In this document: positions 6,823 to 10,377 of the stretch, in pieces | How positions within the stretch are numbered: position 1 is the stretch's first letter | Layout: the number at the start of each line of letters is the position of its first letter | Origin: Candidatus Arcticimaribacter sp. | GTDB lineage: Bacteria; Bacteroidota; Bacteroidia; Flavobacteriales; Flavobacteriaceae | Assembly (NCBI GenBank): GCA_011526275.1 | Contig: WTJP01000126.1 | Location: 1 to 10,377, forward strand | Length of the DNA stretch: 10,377 nt | Direction: 5' to 3' | The notes under the pieces: model-generated | Databases searched by the model: none | What the model saw: the letters and a program-made list of their open reading frames with translations, nothing else | Told to the model about the DNA's origin: nothing | Translations under genes and position numbers: made by a program

Positions 6823-6862
6823 AAAAAATAAAAATGGCGACACGAATAGAACGCACCGCCAT
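6823..6862 (-). terminator. Terminator-like hairpin between lipoprotein and receptor genes
   Basis: On the - strand, ATGGCGGTGCG (6862-6852) pairs with CGTGTCGCCAT (6844-6834) around a 7-base loop. The stem has 11 pairs, three of them G-T wobbles, and is followed by TTTTATTTTTT (6833-6823). This has the form of an intrinsic terminator. It sits 15 bases after the lipoprotein stop and ends exactly where the preferred receptor start codon (6822) begins. It would give partial termination, lowering receptor relative to lipoprotein mRNA, unless the receptor has its own promoter; I see no good one. Confidence 0.6.
6827..6839. repeat. 13-base direct repeat, copy 1 (AATAAAAATGGCG)
   Basis: The same 13 bases occur at 7487-7499, 660 bases away. 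The two copies flank the lipoprotein gene and its borders. This copy forms the 3' arm and T-tract of the terminator-like hairpin. Part of the match is low-complexity A/T, so chance is possible. Confidence 0.4.
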
Positions 6863-6877
6863 GTTTTAAAGATTTAA

Positions 6878-7438
6878 TTATTGAATTTCAATAGGGAAAC
6901 TTAACTCCACATCTGTTGACCCTCCAAGAGCACTTCTAGTTGTTCCTGTTTTAGATGTTGGCTCATGTACCAAATAAACCATAACTACACCGCTGCTTGC
7001 GTCTGTTGTTGTCCATTGGGTTTTCACATTAATCGCCACTCCGTCGCTATCTGTCACATCATTGCTCGCAGCTGCGATTGTTAGAGATGCGCTATTCACT
7101 TGATAAAACACAAAGTGCTCATCGGCTTCCTCGATTACTTCTTCTGTAATATCTTCTACATCTGCAGCATCAGATGCATCATAAAAAGCAATGCTCACTT
7201 GGTGGGTGCTGTTTGCACTAAGGTTAATATTCGGCTCGTTGTCGCCTTCATTCCAAGTATAGTCGGTACTAGTGCCATTAGCATCAGTAACGGTTAGGGT
7301 AACACGGTTGATGGTCTCTTCATCATGGATTTCTTCTGGGCTGTCCTTTTTACACTGTACTGCAGTGCTTACAAAAAGAAGCGCGAGAATAGAACGGATT
7401 AATGTTTGGGTAAATGGGTATAAAGTATATGTTTTCAT
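6878..7438 (-). CDS. Acidic cell-envelope lipoprotein, partner of TonB receptor
   Basis: 186-residue secreted protein. A signal sequence with a hydrophobic stretch (about 13-28) leads to C29 followed by KKD, a typical Bacteroidota lipoprotein start, although the -1 residue Q28 is unusual for a lipobox. The mature part is beta-rich. It contains a strongly acidic segment (DVEDITEEVIEEADEHFVFY, roughly residues 95-116) that I associate with a family often labelled 'type 1 periplasmic binding fold superfamily protein' in Flavobacteriia and found beside TonB-dependent receptors. The cluster of D, E and H residues could bind metal ions, but this is inference. It starts with ATG 44 bases after the upstream H/C-rich gene and is followed by a terminator-like hairpin before the receptor. 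It probably lies on the outer membrane or periplasmic face as a receptor accessory. Confidence 0.75.
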   Translation of the reverse strand: MKTYTLYPFTQTLIRSILALLFVSTAVQCKKDSPEEIHDEETINRVTLTVTDANGTSTDYTWNEGDNEPNINLSANSTHQVSIAFYDASDAADVEDITEEVIEEADEHFVFYQVNSASLTIAAASNDVTDSDGVAINVKTQWTTTDASSGVVMVYLVHEPTSKTGTTRSALGGSTDVELSFPIEIQ

Positions 7439-7482
7439 TTTGTTTAATTTTTATTGTTTATTCCGGTAAGATTCAAATTGGA

Positions 7483-7806
7483 TTACAATAAAAATGGCGG
7501 TGCGCGTAAATGAAAAAATGCTTTAGAAACTATACTTGGTTTTTGCCCTTTTTTTAGCGGAAGGAAAGGTTCTTCCTGTACCTCAAAAAGAGAAAAACTG
7601 AAAATGTCAATTGATGTATAGGGAGAAGTAAAGGTGGCGTTCAAAGAACACTCCATTTCTACTGCGTGAAAATGGAGGTTGTTTTCGCTACACTGTGTTT
7701 CCAAATGGTGGTCCTCAGCAAGATGCACCCATTGATTAATGCTGGGCAATGCCAAGACTGCCAGCAATAATAAAGCGCTTAAAATGGATCCTAATTTGGT
7801 CTTCAC
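7483..7806 (-). CDS. Small exported His/Cys-rich protein, first gene of uptake locus
   Basis: 107-residue protein with an N-terminal hydrophobic segment (about 5-23) that is a signal peptide or anchor. It is followed by a dense set of potential metal ligands: H28, H33, H34, C39, H45, H47 and C53. Similar short proteins with HH...C...HxH...C patterns commonly precede TonB-dependent receptors in Flavobacteriia; I know no established function. The C-terminal half (55-107) has no such residues apart from one H near the end. The start is GTG at 7806, which directly gives the signal sequence; there is no in-frame ATG before the hydrophobic core. A possible metal-sensor-type inverted repeat lies 12-28 bases upstream. 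Likely role: periplasmic metal binding or sensing for the receptor, inferred from residues and position. Confidence 0.7.
   Translation of the reverse strand: MKTKLGSILSALLLLAVLALPSINQWVHLAEDHHLETQCSENNLHFHAVEMECSLNATFTSPYTSIDIFSFSLFEVQEEPFLPLKKGQKPSIVSKAFFHLRAPPFLL
7487..7499. repeat. 13-base direct repeat, copy 2 (AATAAAAATGGCG)
   Basis: Second copy of the 13-mer at 6827-6839, covering the last codons of the H/C-rich gene on the other strand. In addition ATGGCGGTGCG (7494-7504, + strand) is the reverse complement of CGCACCGCCAT at 6852-6862, so the hairpin region is related to this site in both orientations. Confidence 0.4.
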
Positions 7807-7817
7807 CTTTTCAATTG

Positions 7818-7834
7818 AACTAGTAAAAGTAGTT
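7818..7834. promoter_or_regulatory. Inverted repeat AACTA-N7-TAGTT, possible operator
   Basis: AACTA (7818-7822) and TAGTT (7830-7834) are perfect inverse copies, with TGA and an offset TTCA extending the symmetry outward. It overlaps TACTTTTA on the - strand (7831-7824), an imperfect -7 box for the H/C-rich gene starting at 7806. A repressor bound here would block that promoter, as a Zur- or Fur-like regulator might. The arms are short, so this is only a candidate. Confidence 0.25.
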
Positions 7835-7874
7835 AATTCAGCTTAGTTCTTAAAAAACTCCAATAAAATTAACG

Positions 7875-7912
7875 TTTGAAGCTGTTTATTTGGGTTTACG
7901 ATTCGCTTCAAA
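7875..7912. promoter_or_regulatory. 8-bp inverted repeat TTTGAAGC-N22-GCTTCAAA in divergent region
   Basis: TTTGAAGC (7875-7882) and GCTTCAAA (7905-7912) are perfect inverse copies 22 bases apart, in the 124-base gap between the uptake locus and the ABC exporter. They lie just upstream of TACTTTG (7918-7924), a compressed -7-like box ahead of the exporter. They could be half-sites of an operator or a loose hairpin. No match to a known operator is claimed. Confidence 0.25.
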
Positions 7913-7930
7913 AATTGTACTTTGCTCTCC

Positions 7931-9670
7931 ATGCAAGAAAAGAAAAAAGTCTCCTTTCGTTGGGCCTTTCGCGAATACATTTGGCCCCGAAGAAAAATTG
8001 TTTCCCTAGGACTATTCCTCATCATCGTGCGCAGTCTTTCGGGGCTGGTACTTCCCTATGCGAGTAAAGCCTTAATCGACGAGGTTATCCCTTCTAAAAA
8101 CACCACCACACTCACCTACCTCTTGGTGGCCGTTGGGGTTTCCCTCCTGTTACAATCGTTGAGTTCCTTCTCCCTAACCCGTCTTTTAAGCGTGGAGGCG
8201 CAGCACCTGATCTCGGTATTGCGGGCCAATGTGCAAAAGAAGCTACTCACCTTGCCTGTTAGTTTTTTTGACAACCAAAAGGCTGGGGCCTTGGTCTCGC
8301 GGGTTATGACCGATGTGGAAGGAGTGCGGAACTTAGTGGGAACGGGCTTGGTACAGCTTATTGGCGGTAGCATTACCGCTTTAATTTCTTTGGTGATCTT
8401 GATTAACATCAACGGGATGATGACGCTGTTTGTGCTTTTACCTGTGGGTATTTTTGCCCTGATTGCGCTAAAAGCCTTTGGCTATATCCGTCCTATTTTT
8501 AGAGAACGTGGGAAAATCAATGCCGAAGTCACGGGCCGCTTAACCGAGACTTTAAATGGGATTCGCGTGATTAAAGGCTTCAATGCCGAGGAACAAGAAC
8601 AAAAAACCTTCGAAGCCGGAGTAGAACGTCTTTTTCTCAACGTGAAAAAAAGCTTGACCGCTACCGCCTTTATGACCAGCGCTTCCACTTTTCTTTTGGG
8701 AATTGCCTCGGCAGGGATCATGGGAATTGGGGGGTATTTCATCATGCAGGGTAGTTTGACCTATGGAGAGTTTGTTTCTTTTACCCTCTTTTTGGGCTTT
8801 ATGATTGCCCCCATAGTACAAATGAGCAACATTGGGAGTCAACTCACCGAAGCTTTTGCTGGGCTTGATCGAACACAGGAATTGATGTACACCCAAGAGG
8901 AAGACGATCCACAAGTGCGTACCCAGCATTTGAAAAAACTCAACGGGAAACTGCGTTTTGAGAACGTTTCCTTTGCCTATGAAGCCAACAAAGCCGTTTT
9001 ACACGAGGTTTCTTTCGAAGCAGCCCAAGGCAGTGTGATCGCTCTGGTGGGTTCTTCTGGCTCGGGAAAATCGACCATTGCTGGCTTGGCTTCTGGCTTT
9101 TTAAATCCAACAAGCGGAACTGTTTTTGTCGATGAGCAAGATCTTTCAAAAATCAATCTCCGCAGCTTTCGCCAACACCTAGGCGTGGTCTTGCAAGACG
9201 ATTTCCTCTATGAAGGAACCATCAAAGAGAACGTTTTATTTCCTCGCCCAGATGCCAGTGACGAAGAAGTAGAAGCTGCTGCAAAAGGAGCTTATGTCAC
9301 CGAATTCACCGACCGTTTTGACGAAGGCTTAAACACCCTAATTGGGGAACGAGGCGTGAAACTGTCGGGAGGACAGCGCCAACGCATTTCCATCGCAAGG
9401 GCGCTTCTGGCAGCTCCTCAACTGGTCATTTTAGACGAAGCCACTTCTAATCTCGATACCGAGAGCGAACGCTACATTCAAGAGAGTCTTGGAAAATTAA
9501 TGCACCAACGTACCACCTTGGTGATTGCCCACCGCCTAAGCACCATTCAAAAGGCCGATCAAATCTTGGTCATCGAAGAAGGAAGAATCGCTGAACAAGG
9601 TAAACACCAGGAATTGCTAGAGAAAAAAGGGCGGTACTACGAGCTATATACCTACCAAACCCGCATGTAA
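7931..9670 (+). CDS. ABC exporter, fused permease and ATPase (MsbA-like half-transporter)
   Basis: Inner-membrane ABC exporter that should work as a homodimer; 579 residues from the ATG at 7931. The N-terminal six-helix ABC_membrane domain spans about residues 20-300. The nucleotide-binding domain follows, with all motifs intact: Walker A GSSGSGKST (374-382), Q-loop Q422, signature LSGGQ (478-482), Walker B LVILDE with D502 and catalytic E503, D-loop SNLD, and switch H534 (IAHRLS). Two functional ATP sites are expected. Substrate (lipid, peptide or drug) cannot be inferred; MsbA-like or multidrug annotation is generic. A TTG at 7922 could add three residues (M-L-S), but the ATG at 7931 is the normal choice. 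It is divergent from the metal-uptake operon, and the next gene follows 37 bases downstream. Confidence 0.95.
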   Translation: MQEKKKVSFRWAFREYIWPRRKIVSLGLFLIIVRSLSGLVLPYASKALIDEVIPSKNTTTLTYLLVAVGVSLLLQSLSSFSLTRLLSVEAQHLISVLRANVQKKLLTLPVSFFDNQKAGALVSRVMTDVEGVRNLVGTGLVQLIGGSITALISLVILININGMMTLFVLLPVGIFALIALKAFGYIRPIFRERGKINAEVTGRLTETLNGIRVIKGFNAEEQEQKTFEAGVERLFLNVKKSLTATAFMTSASTFLLGIASAGIMGIGGYFIMQGSLTYGEFVSFTLFLGFMIAPIVQMSNIGSQLTEAFAGLDRTQELMYTQEEDDPQVRTQHLKKLNGKLRFENVSFAYEANKAVLHEVSFEAAQGSVIALVGSSGSGKSTIAGLASGFLNPTSGTVFVDEQDLSKINLRSFRQHLGVVLQDDFLYEGTIKENVLFPRPDASDEEVEAAAKGAYVTEFTDRFDEGLNTLIGERGVKLSGGQRQRISIARALLAAPQLVILDEATSNLDTESERYIQESLGKLMHQRTTLVIAHRLSTIQKADQILVIEEGRIAEQGKHQELLEKKGRYYELYTYQTRM

Positions 9671-9707
9671 ACGATAATTATTATTTTTAGAGCGAAAAAC
9701 CAAAACA

Positions 9708-10377
9708 ATGAAAAAACGACTTTCCTTTCTCTTCATTTTTAGTGCTTTTTTACTGCAAGCACAAGCATTAAAAAAATCACCTTGGCACATTGTCGCCGAT
9801 GATATTGATCCGAATTTCTACTACGGCGTTACGGTAGCCAATGGGATGGTGGGGATGGTCTCTTCTCCCGACCCTTTAAAGATTAAAGACGTTGTTCTCA
9901 ATGGGGTGTATGACTATTACCAACGTGGGCGAGTTAGTAATATCTTAAAAACCTTCAACCACATGAACATGCATTTGGAGGTAGACCAACGCCGCATTGA
10001 CCGCAATCAAATTGAAGGCTATGCGCAGACCCTCGACATGAAAAATGCCGAGCTAATTACCACCTTTAATGTGCCTAAAAAAGTGAAGGTCAAGCACCGC
10101 TTAATGTCCTTGCGCAACTTGCCCTACACGGCCATGAGCATTATAGAAATTACTGCATTAGACGATGTAAACATCGTTCCTATCAACTATATCGAAACCC
10201 CCAACCACATTTCAGATGTGCGTAACCTCTATGCTGAAATTGACCGTCCGCACGTTTTGATTCCCCTGATGAGTTCAGTTGGGTTTAGCCCAGGAAAGAA
10301 AAAAGTGGCGGCTTCAACTTCTTTTATTTTCCCCGAAAAACACGGGCATGAACCCAAGATTATCCACGAAGATTGGG
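9708..10377 (+). CDS. Secreted protein resembling GH65 glycoside hydrolase/phosphorylase (5' part only)
   Basis: The frame opens at ATG 9708 and stays open to the window end, giving 223 residues without a stop; the gene is cut by the window edge. Residues 1-20 form a clear signal peptide ending AQA. The mature start has W26-H and then YYGVTVANGMVGMVSS (38-53). With the following DYY and FNHMNMHLEV stretches, this resembles the N-terminal beta-sandwich (super-sandwich) domain of glycoside hydrolase family 65, whose members act on trehalose, maltose, kojibiose and similar alpha-glucosides. The catalytic (alpha/alpha)6 barrel would lie beyond the window, so neither the catalytic acid nor the hydrolase/phosphorylase distinction can be judged. 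A secretion signal favours a hydrolase acting in the periplasm. TATTTTTA (9682-9689) upstream is a weak -7-like box. Another carbohydrate-active family with a similar N-domain is possible. Confidence 0.6.
   Translation, partial: MKKRLSFLFIFSAFLLQAQALKKSPWHIVADDIDPNFYYGVTVANGMVGMVSSPDPLKIKDVVLNGVYDYYQRGRVSNILKTFNHMNMHLEVDQRRIDRNQIEGYAQTLDMKNAELITTFNVPKKVKVKHRLMSLRNLPYTAMSIIEITALDDVNIVPINYIETPNHISDVRNLYAEIDRPHVLIPLMSSVGFSPGKKKVAASTSFIFPEKHGHEPKIIHEDW

Noticed and set aside
7922..7930. TTG start extending the ABC exporter by three residues
   Set aside because: The ATG at 7931 gives a normal N-terminus, and the TTG sits inside a possible -7 box. The extension adds only M-L-S.
8552..8929. Reverse-strand open frame of 125 codons
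   Set aside because: It is antisense to the membrane domain of the ABC exporter and shows no domain or signal of its own.

Overview
The window looks like a chromosomal stretch from a marine-type Flavobacteriia (Bacteroidota). The grounds are moderate GC, few Shine-Dalgarno (SD) sequences before genes, TAnnTTTG-type -7 promoter boxes, a receptor of the CarboxypepD_reg/TonB type, and small lipoprotein and H/C-rich partners of a kind common in that class. Nothing in the window looks like a phage, transposon or CRISPR array. All large genes appear intact except the last, which runs off the window end.

Left part (+ strand): riboflavin synthase (28-615) is followed by an NhaP/CPA1-type Na+/H+ antiporter (655-1923). 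A 246-base gap (1924-2169) has no large gene but is dense with signals: a -7 box, a 12-base perfect complement to the 16S rRNA 3' end, a 20-codon ORF placed correctly behind it, and a strong intrinsic terminator. I read this as a short independent transcript or a leader/attenuator of the next gene. It is the most unusual element in the window.

Middle (+ strand, 2170-4241): three tightly packed genes encode an isopenicillin-N-synthase-like 2-oxoglutarate/Fe(II) oxygenase, an ABA4-like (DUF4281) membrane protein and a PepSY-type two-helix membrane protein. Spacing is 3 bases, then a 4-base overlap, so they are almost certainly co-transcribed. Their joint function is unknown to me.

Middle-right (- strand, 7806 down to 4243): a four-gene uptake locus. 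In transcription order it encodes a small exported His/Cys-rich protein, an acidic lipoprotein, a TonB-dependent receptor with a conserved HExGADHAP-type plug motif, and a 56-residue two-helix membrane protein. I infer transition-metal (perhaps zinc) import. A terminator-like hairpin lies between lipoprotein and receptor and decides where the receptor probably starts.

Right (+ strand): a complete MsbA-like ABC exporter half-transporter (7931-9670) is transcribed divergently from the uptake locus. It is followed by the 5' part of a secreted protein resembling glycoside hydrolase family 65 (9708 to the window end).
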